DNA from: Paracoccus saliphilus
Lineage (GTDB): Bacteria; Pseudomonadota; Alphaproteobacteria; Rhodobacterales; Rhodobacteraceae
Assembly (NCBI GenBank): GCA_003255745.1
Contig: KZ836061.1
Coordinates: 21,888 to 85,887 of the forward strand
DNA: 64,000 nucleotides
Direction of reading: 5' to 3'
Numbering within the stretch: position 1 is the stretch's first letter; every line of letters starts with the position of its first letter. Positions 8,436 through 16,448 of this stretch are shown here, in pieces. The position numbers and the translations under genes are program-made. Below the pieces are notes generated by a model that worked only from the letters and a program-made list of their open reading frames with translations, did no database searches and was not told the origin of the DNA.

Positions 8436-8458
8436 ACCGGGCGCCCGGTGCGCCCGGT
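8436..8458 (+). promoter_or_regulatory. Intercistronic hairpin between dctP and dctQ
   Basis: A perfect 9-bp inverted repeat (ACCGGGCGC / GCGCCCGGT, 5-nt loop) stands between the binding-protein gene and the permease genes, with no T-run after it. Such hairpins commonly protect the upstream mRNA or attenuate read-through, giving an excess of binding protein. That role is inferred. Confidence 0.55.
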
Positions 8459-8476
8459 TCATCAAGGGGGGGAACC

Positions 8477-9031
8477 ATGGACGCACCTGAAGTCATGCCG
8501 CGCGAGGAACATCATGCCGTGCCGGAGTCGGGAGGCTTGGGCCGCTGGATCGACCGGCTGGCCCTGATCCCGGCCTTTGGGCTGGTCCTGGCCATGCTGA
8601 TCTTGATCCAGGAGGTCATCCTGCGCTATGTCTTCGGCCGTCCGACGAACTGGGCGCACGAGACGACCGTCTTTCTTTGCGCCATTTCGTTCGTCTATGG
8701 CGGGTTGCTGTGCACGGCACGGGACCGCCATATTCGCGTCGTGCTGCTCTATGACATGCTGCCGCCCGGTCCCCGCCGGATGGCCGACATCGTGATCTCG
8801 GCCATCTGCGCATTGTCCTCGGGCGCCTTTGCCTGGGCCGCCTGGCAGATGGTCAAACGCGCAGCGTGGCGTCCCGATGGCAGCTTTCATCTGGAAACGT
8901 CGGGCAGCGCATGGAACCCTGCCTTTCCCGGCATCCTCAAGATCCTGCTGATGGTGGCCTTGGGGGTCATGGCGCTTCAGTTCCTGATCCTGGCCATCAA
9001 CTACGCCCGCGGGCCGAAGGGGGCGAACTGA
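8477..9031 (+). CDS. dctQ: TRAP transporter small permease (DctQ family)
   Basis: A 184-residue membrane protein with the four hydrophobic segments of DctQ subunits (around residues 30-52, 62-82, 103-125 and 155-177). The characteristic EVILRYVFGRPTNWAHE segment lies between TM1 and TM2. DctQ bridges the large permease and the binding protein. GGGGGG lies upstream of the ATG. The stop overlaps the next start by one base (TGATG), so translation is coupled with dctM. Confidence 0.9.
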   Translation: MDAPEVMPREEHHAVPESGGLGRWIDRLALIPAFGLVLAMLILIQEVILRYVFGRPTNWAHETTVFLCAISFVYGGLLCTARDRHIRVVLLYDMLPPGPRRMADIVISAICALSSGAFAWAAWQMVKRAAWRPDGSFHLETSGSAWNPAFPGILKILLMVALGVMALQFLILAINYARGPKGAN

Positions 9032-10347
9032 TGGAAGTTTTCGGATCGCTGCAGGCACTGGGGATCGAAACCGGGACCCTGGTCCTGTTCGCCATGCTGC
9101 TGGGCCTTCTGGTCACCGGCATCCCGCTGGCCTTTGTAACGCTGCTGGTCACGCTGATCTTCGCGCTTGGCTGGTTCGGCCCGAACGTGGTGCCGCTGAT
9201 CACCAGTCGCGTCTATTCCTTTGTTTCCAGCTTTGTCTTTGTTTCGGTGCCGATGTTCGTGCTGATGGCGGCGATCCTGGACCGCAGCGGCATCGCCCGC
9301 GACCTGTTCGAGGCGATGCGCCTGATCGGCGGCCGCATCCGGGGGGGCGTGGCCGTCCAGACCATCTTCGTGGCCGTGATCCTGGCTGCCATGTCCGGCA
9401 TCATCGGCGGAGAGGTCGTGCTGCTGGGCCTGATCGCCCTGCCGCAGATGCTGGCGCAGGGATACGACCGCAAGCTGGCGATCGGCGTCGTTTGCGCGGG
9501 CGGCAGCCTGGGAACGATGGTGCCGCCGTCGATCGTGCTGATCATCTATGGGCTTACGGCCAACGTGTCGATCGGCGACCTGTTCACGGCAGCCTTCGTT
9601 CCCGGCTTCATGCTGGCGCTGCTTTATGTGCTCTATGTGCTGCTGCGGGCCTGGCTGACGCCCGATGACGTGCCGCCGGCGGTCACCGCGCACGTTCCCC
9701 ATGCGGAAAAGCTGCGCCTGATGAAGGGGCTGTTCCTGCCCATCCTGGTGGTGGTGATGGTCCTGGGTTCGATCTATGGCGGCATTGCCTCGGTCACCGA
9801 GGCCAGCGCGGTCGGAGTGGCGGGGGTCCTGCTGTCGACGGTCATCCGCGGAGAGTTCAGCTGGGATCTGCTGAAGGGAGCTGCGATGCAGACCCTTCAG
9901 ACCGTCGGCATGATTGTCTGGATCGGCATCGGAGCCTCGGCCCTGGTCGGCGTCTTCAACCTGATGGGCGGCATCAGCTTTGTTTCGCAACTGATCACGG
10001 GGATCAGCGAAAACCCGACCGTGATCATCCTGTTCATGATGGCGATCCTGTTTGTCCTGGGGATGTTCCTGGACTGGGTCGGGATCGCGCTGCTGACCAT
10101 GCCCATCTTCGTGCCGATTATCGTCTCTCTTGGCTATGATCCGGTATGGTTCGGCGTGCTGTTCGCCATGAACATGCAGGTCAGCTTCCTATCGCCCCCC
10201 TTCGGACCGGCCGCCTTCTATCTGAAGTCGGTAACGCCCCCCGACATTTCTCTGGGCGAGATCTTTCGCGCGCTGCTGCCGTTCATCGGGTTGCAGATCA
10301 TCGCGGTGGGGCTGCTGATCCTCTTTCCTGCCATTGCGATCTACTGA
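9031..10347 (+). CDS. dctM: TRAP transporter large permease (DctM family)
   Basis: A 438-residue, very hydrophobic protein with about 12 predicted membrane segments, the sodium-coupled translocating subunit of the TRAP transporter. Family landmarks include VPMFVLMAAIL, GGEVVLLGLIALPQML, GGSLGTMVPPSIVLIIYG and the late MNMQVSFLSPPFGPAAFYLKS segment. The start is fixed by the TGATG overlap with dctQ; a longer frame from 8866 overlaps the whole dctQ end and is rejected. It closes the gntK-dctPQM operon. Confidence 0.93.
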   Translation: MEVFGSLQALGIETGTLVLFAMLLGLLVTGIPLAFVTLLVTLIFALGWFGPNVVPLITSRVYSFVSSFVFVSVPMFVLMAAILDRSGIARDLFEAMRLIGGRIRGGVAVQTIFVAVILAAMSGIIGGEVVLLGLIALPQMLAQGYDRKLAIGVVCAGGSLGTMVPPSIVLIIYGLTANVSIGDLFTAAFVPGFMLALLYVLYVLLRAWLTPDDVPPAVTAHVPHAEKLRLMKGLFLPILVVVMVLGSIYGGIASVTEASAVGVAGVLLSTVIRGEFSWDLLKGAAMQTLQTVGMIVWIGIGASALVGVFNLMGGISFVSQLITGISENPTVIILFMMAILFVLGMFLDWVGIALLTMPIFVPIIVSLGYDPVWFGVLFAMNMQVSFLSPPFGPAAFYLKSVTPPDISLGEIFRALLPFIGLQIIAVGLLILFPAIAIY

Positions 10348-10370
10348 CGGTCCGTCTTGGGGATAATCCT

Positions 10371-10403
10371 GCCGCCGCCGCACAACCTGTGTGCGGCGGC
10401 GGC
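10371..10403 (+). terminator. Strong hairpin after gntK-dctPQM
   Basis: A perfect 14-bp GC-rich stem (GCCGCCGCCGCACA with its complement, 5-nt loop) begins 23 bp after the dctM stop. It lacks a U-tract, so it may terminate weakly or mainly stabilise the transcript 3' end. Confidence 0.6.
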
Positions 10404-10458
10404 TATGCCCATCCGGTGCGGGACGCGCTAAAATTGGGCAACAAGGAGCCCCAAGTCG

Positions 10459-11613
10459 ATGCGTCGAAACACCCTCGAAAGCTATGGCAGCGTAGCGCGG
10501 ACCCTGCACTGGTTGACGGCGCTGATCATCGTGACGAACATTTCCCTGGGCTTGCTGGCCGTCAGGGTTCCGCTGGACCAGATGCAGACCAAGGTCCAGC
10601 TTTTCTCGCTGCACAAGACGCTTGGAATCGCTGCCTTCGCGGTGGCGCTGGCGCGCATCCTTTGGGCGCTGACGCAACAGCGTCCCGTGCCCCTGCATCC
10701 CGAACGGCGGGCTGAAACCTTTTTGGCCGAAAGCGTGCATTGGATCCTGTATGCGGCCATGCTTCTGGTGCCGCTGACCGGCTGGATCGAACATGCCGCG
10801 ACCGAAGGATACGCCCCGATCCTGTGGCCCTTGGGGCAGGGGCTTCCGCTGGTTCCCAAGTCACCCGCGCTGGCACTGACAATGGCGCATGTGCACCATA
10901 TCTTTGCCTGGCTGCTGATGGGCGCCATCGCTTTGCATGTTCTGGGGGCGCTGAAGCATGCATTGGTGGACCGCGACGAGGTGCTGGGCCGGATGCTGCG
11001 CGGCAAGGCCGCGGGCGGGGCGGGCGCGTCCCATCATGTGCTGCCGGCGGTGGCGGCGCTGGCCATATTCCTGGCTGGGGGCGGGTATGCGGTCACGACC
11101 AAGCCGGTGGCGGAACAGGCCGCGCCGGCGCTGCAACAGGCCGCATCGGACTGGCAGGTGACCCAGGGCGAGCTTGGCTTCACGGTCGCCCAGATGGGCG
11201 CGCAGGTTCAGGGCAGTTTCGCCGACTGGACTGCGGCCATTGCCTTTGACCCGCAGACAGGTGCCGGCGACGTCGTGGTGACCATCAACATGAACAGCGT
11301 CACCATCGGCACCGTCACGGAACAGGCCAAGTCAGCCGATTTCTTTGACGTGGGCAACAACCCGACGGCGACCTTCACCGCGCCCATCCGCCCCGAAGGC
11401 AACGGCTATGTGGCCGAAGGCACGCTGTCGCTGAAAGGGCAGCAGATGCCGGTTGTTCTGCCCTTTTCTTTGCGGATCCAGGACAGCATCGCCACCATGA
11501 CGGGGCAGACGCGGCTGGACCGCCGTGACTGGAAGGTGGGTGAGAGCTATGCCGACGAAGCGACGGTGGGATTTGACGTCACGTTGTCCGTCTCGCTGAC
11601 CGCGCAGCGCTGA
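10459..11613 (+). CDS. Cytochrome b561-YceI fusion protein
   Basis: A 384-residue two-domain protein. Residues 1 to about 175 are a cytochrome b561-type membrane domain with four hydrophobic segments and candidate haem-ligand histidines H17, H52, H146/H147 and H160. A fifth hydrophobic segment (about 195-213) leads into a periplasmic YceI domain (about 228-383) with the lipocalin-like beta pattern, including DWTAAIAFDPQTG and SADFFDVGNNPTATF. YceI proteins bind isoprenoid or polyprenyl ligands, so a quinone- or polyprenoid-linked redox role at the membrane surface is plausible. AAGGAG lies upstream of the ATG. A separate YceI gene follows immediately. Confidence 0.88.
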   Translation: MRRNTLESYGSVARTLHWLTALIIVTNISLGLLAVRVPLDQMQTKVQLFSLHKTLGIAAFAVALARILWALTQQRPVPLHPERRAETFLAESVHWILYAAMLLVPLTGWIEHAATEGYAPILWPLGQGLPLVPKSPALALTMAHVHHIFAWLLMGAIALHVLGALKHALVDRDEVLGRMLRGKAAGGAGASHHVLPAVAALAIFLAGGGYAVTTKPVAEQAAPALQQAASDWQVTQGELGFTVAQMGAQVQGSFADWTAAIAFDPQTGAGDVVVTINMNSVTIGTVTEQAKSADFFDVGNNPTATFTAPIRPEGNGYVAEGTLSLKGQQMPVVLPFSLRIQDSIATMTGQTRLDRRDWKVGESYADEATVGFDVTLSVSLTAQR

Positions 11614-11715
11614 TCGCGGCACTGTGCGCATTCCCGCAGGTCATGTTCGCCCATCGCTAGTTGTTCATCCGGGTGTTTTCCTGGATCTTTGCCACACAAA
11701 GCACAGGAGTTTTCC

Positions 11716-12294
11716 ATGTTCAAGACCACTGCCCTGACGGCCGTTTTCGCCCTTTCTGCCGGTGCCGCTCTGGCCGCACCCGAGGCCTATACATTCGACA
11801 CATCGCACAGCCAGGTCGTGTTCAACTACAACCACCTGGGCTTCTCGACCACGTCGGGGATGTTCAGCGGTATCGAAGGCACGATTCAGTTCGATGCCGA
11901 AAATCCGGCCGAATCTTCGGTTGAAGCCACCTTTCCTGTGTCGTCGCTGATGACCGGCGACAAGGGCCGTGACGAGCATTTCCTGTCGCCCGACTTCTTC
12001 GGCAGCGAAGCAGCGGCTCCCACCGTCACCTTTGCCTCCAAGTCGATCGAGGTGACGGGCGAAGACACCGCGCTGATCACCGGCGACCTGACGCTGAACG
12101 GCGTGACAAAAGAAGTTGTGCTGGACACCGTGTTGAACCAGCAGGGCAACCACCCGATGGAAAACAAGCCGTGGCTGGGCTTTGATGCCACGACCACGCT
12201 GACCCGCAGCGACTTCAATCTCGGCATGTTCGCCCCGGCAGTCTCGGACGAGGTCGAGGTCGAGATCTCGGTTGAAGCGATGAAGGCGGAATAA
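11716..12294 (+). CDS. Secreted YceI family protein
   Basis: A 192-residue exported protein. A signal peptide covers residues 1 to about 21 (hydrophobic core ALTAVFALSAGAALA), then a single YceI domain with TFDTSHSQVVFNYNHLGFST, DKGRDEHFLSPDFFG and GDLTLNGVTKEVVLD. YceI domains form an extended lipocalin-like barrel that binds long-chain isoprenoids in the periplasm; the physiological role is poorly defined. The ATG is 7 bases after CAGGAG. It follows the b561-YceI fusion by about 100 bp on the same strand and ends before a bidirectional terminator. Confidence 0.9.
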   Translation: MFKTTALTAVFALSAGAALAAPEAYTFDTSHSQVVFNYNHLGFSTTSGMFSGIEGTIQFDAENPAESSVEATFPVSSLMTGDKGRDEHFLSPDFFGSEAAAPTVTFASKSIEVTGEDTALITGDLTLNGVTKEVVLDTVLNQQGNHPMENKPWLGFDATTTLTRSDFNLGMFAPAVSDEVEVEISVEAMKAE

Positions 12295-12316
12295 GCGCCT
12301 GACGTTGCCGCACTGT

Positions 12317-12353
12317 AAAAAGGCTCGCAGCATAAGATCGCTGCGGGCCTTTC
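12317..12353. terminator. Bidirectional rho-independent terminator
   Basis: An 11-bp stem with one G-T pair (AGGCTCGCAGC / GCTGCGGGCCT) and an 8-nt loop is flanked by AAAA on the left and TTT on the right. It lies between the converging YceI and DUF892 genes and fits a terminator used from both sides. Confidence 0.75.
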
Positions 12354-12395
12354 ATCCTGGACATGCGCACAGCATAAAGCCGTGCCAAGGGCCGA

Positions 12396-12899
12396 TCAGG
12401 CCGCTTTGCCCTTCTGAGCTGCTGCGTTGACCACACTTTCCGCCAAGGCAGTCAGTTTTTCGTCTGTGGCGGACTCTTCCTGAAGGGTCTGGTCCAGAAC
12501 TGACACCGCGTCGTCCATGCCCAGTTGAGCCGCCCAGCTTTTCAGAGTGCCATAACGGCTTATCTCGTAGTGCTCGACAGCCTGCGCCGCAGCCAAAAGA
12601 CCGGCATCCAGCGCCGGGCTGCCCTTGAATTCGTCCATGACTTCCTGGGCTTCGGAAATGATGCCTTCAATCGCATCGCAGGTCTTGCCCTGCGGGCGCT
12701 TGCCGATCATCTCGAACACCTCGGTCAGACGCTCGTATTGCGCCTGCGTCTCTTGCTCATGGGTCTCGAAGGCCGACTTCAGATCCGGGTTCTGCGCGGC
12801 CCGCGCCATCTTGCGCAGTGCAGTGCCGATCTTGCGTTCGGCATAATAGATGTCCTTCAGCGTTTCGTGAAACAGCGTGTCCAGGGTCTTGTCGGCCAT
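12396..12899 (-). CDS. Ferritin-like DUF892 (YciE/YciF) protein
   Basis: A 167-residue, all-helical protein of the DUF892/YciF family. These are ferritin-like four-helix bundles often induced by osmotic or oxidative stress. The family pattern is clear: TLFHETLKDIYYAERKI at the start, FETHEQETQAQYERL in the second helix and VEHYEISRYGTLKSWA in the third, with Glu/His at the expected metal positions. The start has AAGGAG 7 bases upstream. A second member lies just upstream on the same strand; the two differ clearly in sequence, so the duplication is not recent. Confidence 0.88.
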   Translation of the reverse strand: MADKTLDTLFHETLKDIYYAERKIGTALRKMARAAQNPDLKSAFETHEQETQAQYERLTEVFEMIGKRPQGKTCDAIEGIISEAQEVMDEFKGSPALDAGLLAAAQAVEHYEISRYGTLKSWAAQLGMDDAVSVLDQTLQEESATDEKLTALAESVVNAAAQKGKAA

Positions 12900-12960
12900 G
12901 ATCGGCTCCTTGAGGCTGGACGGACCAACGGCCCGCCAATGAAAATGATGCGGGATAGGG

Positions 12961-13488
12961 TCAGATGTCCGCGCGCTGGCCGCTGGCGCTTAGCATGATG
13001 TACTTGCGCGTGATCTCAGGCAGGCTGTCATGCACGGCCGCCGCCATGTGCAGTTCCTCGTCCAGATTTTGACGAAGCAGCGGGATAGCGTCGATGGCTC
13101 CGCAGCTTTCCGCTGCTGTAATCAACGACGTATAGGCGGCGATCTCGAAGTTCTCGAAGGCGAAGTTGGCCAGCGAGTTCTTGATGATCTCGTCCGACGT
13201 CACGGTGTGTCCCATGGCGGCCATAGTGCCCACCAGTGACTGCGTCATGTCCTTGAGCCCCGACGCCGAACCGCCCTCACCTTCAAGGATCTGATCCAGC
13301 CGCTGGATCTGGCCTTCGGTTTCACGGATGTGACGGTCCAGCATCGCAGCGACTTCGGGGTAGTGCTCCAACCGGTTCAACTGCGGCTGCATGATCGACA
13401 GCGCCTGCTTTTCCATTGCATGGGCGTTGCGCAGCCCATCTGTAAAGAAGTCACGCGCGGCTTGTTGGGGGGTCTGGTCGACGGGCAT
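12961..13488 (-). CDS. Ferritin-like DUF892 protein, second copy
   Basis: A 175-residue helical protein of the same ferritin-like DUF892 family as its downstream neighbour (ARDFFTDGLRNAHAMEKQAL, MLDRHIRETEGQIQRLDQIL and NFEIAAYTSLITAAESCG). The start codon has GGAGGA at a good distance. The 61-bp gap to the other member suggests one transcript. Its promoter should lie in 13489-13704, shared with the divergent YflT-like gene. A general stress role is inferred from the family and neighbours. Confidence 0.85.
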   Translation of the reverse strand: MPVDQTPQQAARDFFTDGLRNAHAMEKQALSIMQPQLNRLEHYPEVAAMLDRHIRETEGQIQRLDQILEGEGGSASGLKDMTQSLVGTMAAMGHTVTSDEIIKNSLANFAFENFEIAAYTSLITAAESCGAIDAIPLLRQNLDEELHMAAAVHDSLPEITRKYIMLSASGQRADI

Positions 13489-13704
13489 GGAAGAATCCTC
13501 CGGTCATCTTGAAAGCAGCGAACGCGGGACGCTACGCTTTGTTCCCGCCCGTACTGCTGGCCGGTCACACGCACTCAAGCAGGAACAAGTCAGGGATGTG
13601 CTGGTTAGGAAAACGATAGCGAAGAAGGGCAACGGTCTTTTCGGCCAAACGCCTGCACCAGCGTCGCTTTGCAAGTGCAGCCGATGGAGTTGAAGGAGGA
13701 GAAC

Positions 13705-14352
13705 ATGACAAACAGCACCGACAACCGGATCGGCCAACCCGCCTATAGCCGGGCGGCCGCCTGTCTGTTCGACAACCGCCAGCAGGCCGGACGTGCGGTG
13801 GCGAGGCTGCACCAGGCTGGCATTCTGCCTGCCAATGTTCGAATGATCGACGGTGCGTCAGCCGGCGCGACCCCCGGAACAGGCGACGATCCCGCGTTCC
13901 GGCAGCCGGTCGAAGGGATGCCCTTTCCGGACGAGGATCGGGCGTGCTACGCAGAGGGCTTGGCACGGGGCTGCACCTTGGTAGCAGCCTTGGACCTGGA
14001 TGACGCGCAACATGATCTGGCCTTGGTCATTCTGGATGAGGAAGGGGCGGTGGATCTGACCGCGCGCGAAGCCGAATGGCGCCAGCAGGGTTGGTCGGGT
14101 GGCATCGGGGAAGGGGTTTTGCCAAGCGGTGTCCGCGGCACGACCTTGGACACTACTTATACCAATCCGCGCGACGGCAACATGAACTACGAAGGGACCT
14201 CCATGCAGGCCGGGACAAACCCGCCCTCGGACACGCCTGACAGCCCGGTTCAGGACCGGCAGGGGAGCGGGACAATCACCGGCGTGCGCGATACCAGCCG
14301 TGGCCCCGCGCGTTCTCGGTCCTACCTGGTTGGCGAGCATACGCGGCAGTAA
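13705..14352 (+). CDS. YflT-like general stress domain protein, function unknown
   Basis: A 215-residue acidic, soluble protein. Residues about 15-120 look like the general stress protein 17M/YflT module: CLFDNRQQAGRAVARLHQAGILPANVRMI, then a strand-rich segment ending in LALVILDEEGAVDL. The last 75 residues are Gly-, Thr- and Asp-rich and probably disordered. The ATG follows GAAGGAGGAGAAC. It is divergent from the DUF892 pair and is followed 35 bp later by a tiny membrane-protein gene. The family assignment is moderate and no enzymatic role is evident. Confidence 0.7.
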   Translation: MTNSTDNRIGQPAYSRAAACLFDNRQQAGRAVARLHQAGILPANVRMIDGASAGATPGTGDDPAFRQPVEGMPFPDEDRACYAEGLARGCTLVAALDLDDAQHDLALVILDEEGAVDLTAREAEWRQQGWSGGIGEGVLPSGVRGTTLDTTYTNPRDGNMNYEGTSMQAGTNPPSDTPDSPVQDRQGSGTITGVRDTSRGPARSRSYLVGEHTRQ

Positions 14353-14387
14353 CATGGACAAAGTGACAGAACATCGTAGGAGCCGGC

Positions 14388-14495
14388 ATGAAGCGGTATG
14401 AAAAAAAGAATATGGCCTACATCATCGGCGCTGTGGTGGTGGCAATCCTGGTAGCCGTGATCTACGCGGCCGTGGTGCAGAGCAACGGCGGCTGA
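14388..14495 (+). CDS. 35-residue single-pass membrane peptide
   Basis: A very short frame with a good Shine-Dalgarno (GTAGGAG, 5 bases before ATG). A basic N-terminus (KRYEKK) is followed by one hydrophobic segment of about 19 residues beginning at AYIIGAVVVA and a short polar tail (QSNGG). It starts 35 bp after the YflT-like stop, probably in the same transcript. Small membrane peptides of this type are often stress-related or modulate larger membrane complexes; no partner can be named. Confidence rests on the ribosome-binding site, composition and position. Confidence 0.6.
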   Translation: MKRYEKKNMAYIIGAVVVAILVAVIYAAVVQSNGG

Positions 14496-14605
14496 CGAAC
14501 CCCCCATACGATTAGCCAAAAGAGCGGGGGCTTGTTCCGATGAGACAAACCATTAACAGCAGACTTGTACCATAATGGCGATCTGGGCCAAGATGGACAC
14601 CTGTG

Positions 14606-15217
14606 ATGAGCAAGACCCTCCACGACCGTTCAAGCACCCGCCCCTTTGGGGCATTCTGTGTGCTGGCGTTGAGCCTTGGCTTGCAACCTTGGCGCGAAGC
14701 GGCGGCGTTCGAAACGTTTGTTCAGAACACCGATTTGTTGGAAGTATCGCTTGGTTCGGCACGTTCGGACCAAGCCAGCGACCTGCGGCGCGGCGGCTAT
14801 GAATTGGCGGATGGCTCCCCGATATCATTTGATGACTGGTACCGGCCCCGCGTCAAGGAACTGAACGTCCTCTTCCTGTCCGAGGTGGCGCCGAACTTCG
14901 GCCTGATCTGGGGGCTGAGCAGTGGCGAGCGTGGGGACAAGTACCGCATCAATCCAGGGCTTCGCGTGGGGTTCATCGTGCAGCGCGCGGTGGGTGACAG
15001 TGCGACGGTTTCGTTGCAGGTCGCGACCATGCTAGGGGGACGATTACAAGAAAAACCCTGCCAGGCAGATTTCGGTCCGATCGCAGGCGGAGAGGTGGCG
15101 GTCAACTGTCGGCTTGCCGCCACCACACTGCCGCCGGAAGAAACGCTGAACTATCTGGTCAGAATGAGTGGTGCGGATGAGGCGCGGATCACGCTGCGCT
15201 ATGATCTCAGCTTCTGA
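14606..15217 (+). CDS. Exported protein of unknown function
   Basis: A 203-residue protein with an N-terminal export signal (hydrophobic core FCVLALSLGL, about residues 15-30). The mature part is mainly beta-strand-like. It includes LNVLFLSEVAPNFGLIWGLS, a second long strand near RVGFIVQRAVGDSATVSLQVA and two Cys about 17 residues apart that could form a disulphide. I recognise no family. A GTG three bases earlier is an alternative start and the ribosome-binding site is weak. It converges with the S8 protease gene with no gap between the stops, so the two 3' ends may affect each other. An envelope or outer-membrane-associated role is only a guess. Confidence 0.7.
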   Translation: MSKTLHDRSSTRPFGAFCVLALSLGLQPWREAAAFETFVQNTDLLEVSLGSARSDQASDLRRGGYELADGSPISFDDWYRPRVKELNVLFLSEVAPNFGLIWGLSSGERGDKYRINPGLRVGFIVQRAVGDSATVSLQVATMLGGRLQEKPCQADFGPIAGGEVAVNCRLAATTLPPEETLNYLVRMSGADEARITLRYDLSF

Positions 15218-16102
15218 TCAGCGAATGCTGACGGGTGCCAAGGCCCGGGCAATGCTTGCCTCTCCACGACCGTGCATTGCCGCGGCATAGTTGTTGATCG
15301 TATCGGTCCGGGCGGTGGACAACAGCCGCCCAGTCAATTGCGTGGGCGTCGCCAGCGGGAACTTGCTGGACAGCACTGCAGAATAGCCCGACACGATGGG
15401 CGCCGCGAAAGAGGTGCCGTAAAGGCCGGTCTTGTCGCCAGCCACGCCCACCACCAGAAATTGACTTTGAACCGCAGGGTTATTTCCTGCGTAGTTGCTG
15501 TAGGAGGCTAGGCTCGCTTTCTGCTCGGGCCGCCCGTGCGAATCAAGCGCACCAACGAAGATCGCCGAAGGCGCCCCCACCAGGTCTTGCGCAAGATAGT
15601 CTACCTGCATCATGCTGTTCACTGATCCGACGGCCACTGCGTCGTTTCCGGCAGCCTTCACCACGACAACACGACCGCGATGGGCATGCCTGATCACGGA
15701 CCGCTCGCGCGGGCTCCATCTGACGGTCGAATTTTCAACACCCATCATGCCATAGGACAGGTTCAGGGTATTCAGCCCGCGACGAAGCTGGACGGCGCGA
15801 TCAATGCGAAAATCCTGCCGCTTCACCCGCGCGGAGGGAGCGATCAGCGAAGCCTGCTTGGCTGTCCACTGTCCGTGCCGCAGACGTTGCGCCCCAAGGT
15901 CAAGGTTGCCCCAATACCGGTTGCGGCTTCTGAAATCGTCTATGACGGTAACAGTGGAACCCTGCCCCTTGTGACCCTGTGCCCATGCATCTGCAATTTC
16001 CGGGCTCATCCAGGGCCGCAGCTCCTGCGCCAGCACCGGGTTGCCAAAACAAATGACACATGCGACTGCGGCGGCGATTTTGATCAGCCTGTTCTGTGGC
16101 AT
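15218..16102 (-). CDS. Secreted S8 (subtilisin-like) serine protease
   Basis: A 294-residue exported protease. A signal peptide covers about 1-25 (AAAVACVICFGNPVLAQ). The S8 triad is visible: Asp in VTVIDDF, His in LRHGQW, Ser in GTSFAAPIVSGYSA, with the oxyanion Asn in KAAGNDA. The His box differs from the usual HGTHVAG, and the Asp-to-His spacing is short, so activity or specificity may be unusual. The start is set by GCAGGAGAGCAG just upstream; 15 extra residues of the longer frame are rejected. Possible roles include self-processing, envelope protein turnover or nutrient acquisition. Confidence 0.85.
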   Translation of the reverse strand: MPQNRLIKIAAAVACVICFGNPVLAQELRPWMSPEIADAWAQGHKGQGSTVTVIDDFRSRNRYWGNLDLGAQRLRHGQWTAKQASLIAPSARVKRQDFRIDRAVQLRRGLNTLNLSYGMMGVENSTVRWSPRERSVIRHAHRGRVVVVKAAGNDAVAVGSVNSMMQVDYLAQDLVGAPSAIFVGALDSHGRPEQKASLASYSNYAGNNPAVQSQFLVVGVAGDKTGLYGTSFAAPIVSGYSAVLSSKFPLATPTQLTGRLLSTARTDTINNYAAAMHGRGEASIARALAPVSIR

Positions 16103-16448
16103 CTGCTCTCCTGCAGGCTGGGGATCTGACCGCATCAGGGGCGCCACCCTTGCGCAAATTGCAGGCTATTTCAACCCGTTCGTTCGGCAGGTTCCACATG
16201 ACCGATTGGGCGTATGCGGATGCGCCGCAGAAAAAGGCCCGCAACCTGAATGGCAGAAACAGCCCCGATGCGTCACGAGGGACCGCGGTCGTTTCAAGCA
16301 TTCCGCCGCTGCAGTGACACCGTGATCCGATCAACCTCAGCTGACAGTGCCACGGGCCCATCTGCCTTGCTTCACAAGGCCACAGATATGTAAATGTTGC
16401 GCGTTGGGTAAAATGGCTTGACCTGCTGGCGCGCAAGGATAGTGTCCG
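16103..16448. other. 346-bp divergent intergenic region (protease / MarR)
   Basis: This region separates the leftward S8 protease from the rightward MarR gene and should contain both promoters. An AT-rich stretch at 16380-16412 and a TTGACC at 16418-16423 are the best promoter elements for the MarR gene, but no good -10 follows at the right distance. A short plus-strand frame at 16198-16317 is listed separately as a weak candidate. Confidence 0.4.
16198..16317 (+). CDS. Possible 39-residue small protein (weak candidate)
   Basis: An ATG preceded by GGCAGG opens a 39-codon frame starting MTDWAYADAPQKK and ending in SSIPPLQ. It is basic and Ser/Asn-rich with no hydrophobic segment. Only the ribosome-binding site and a fair codon pattern support it, so it may be chance. 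Confidence 0.2.
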   Translation: MTDWAYADAPQKKARNLNGRNSPDASRGTAVVSSIPPLQ

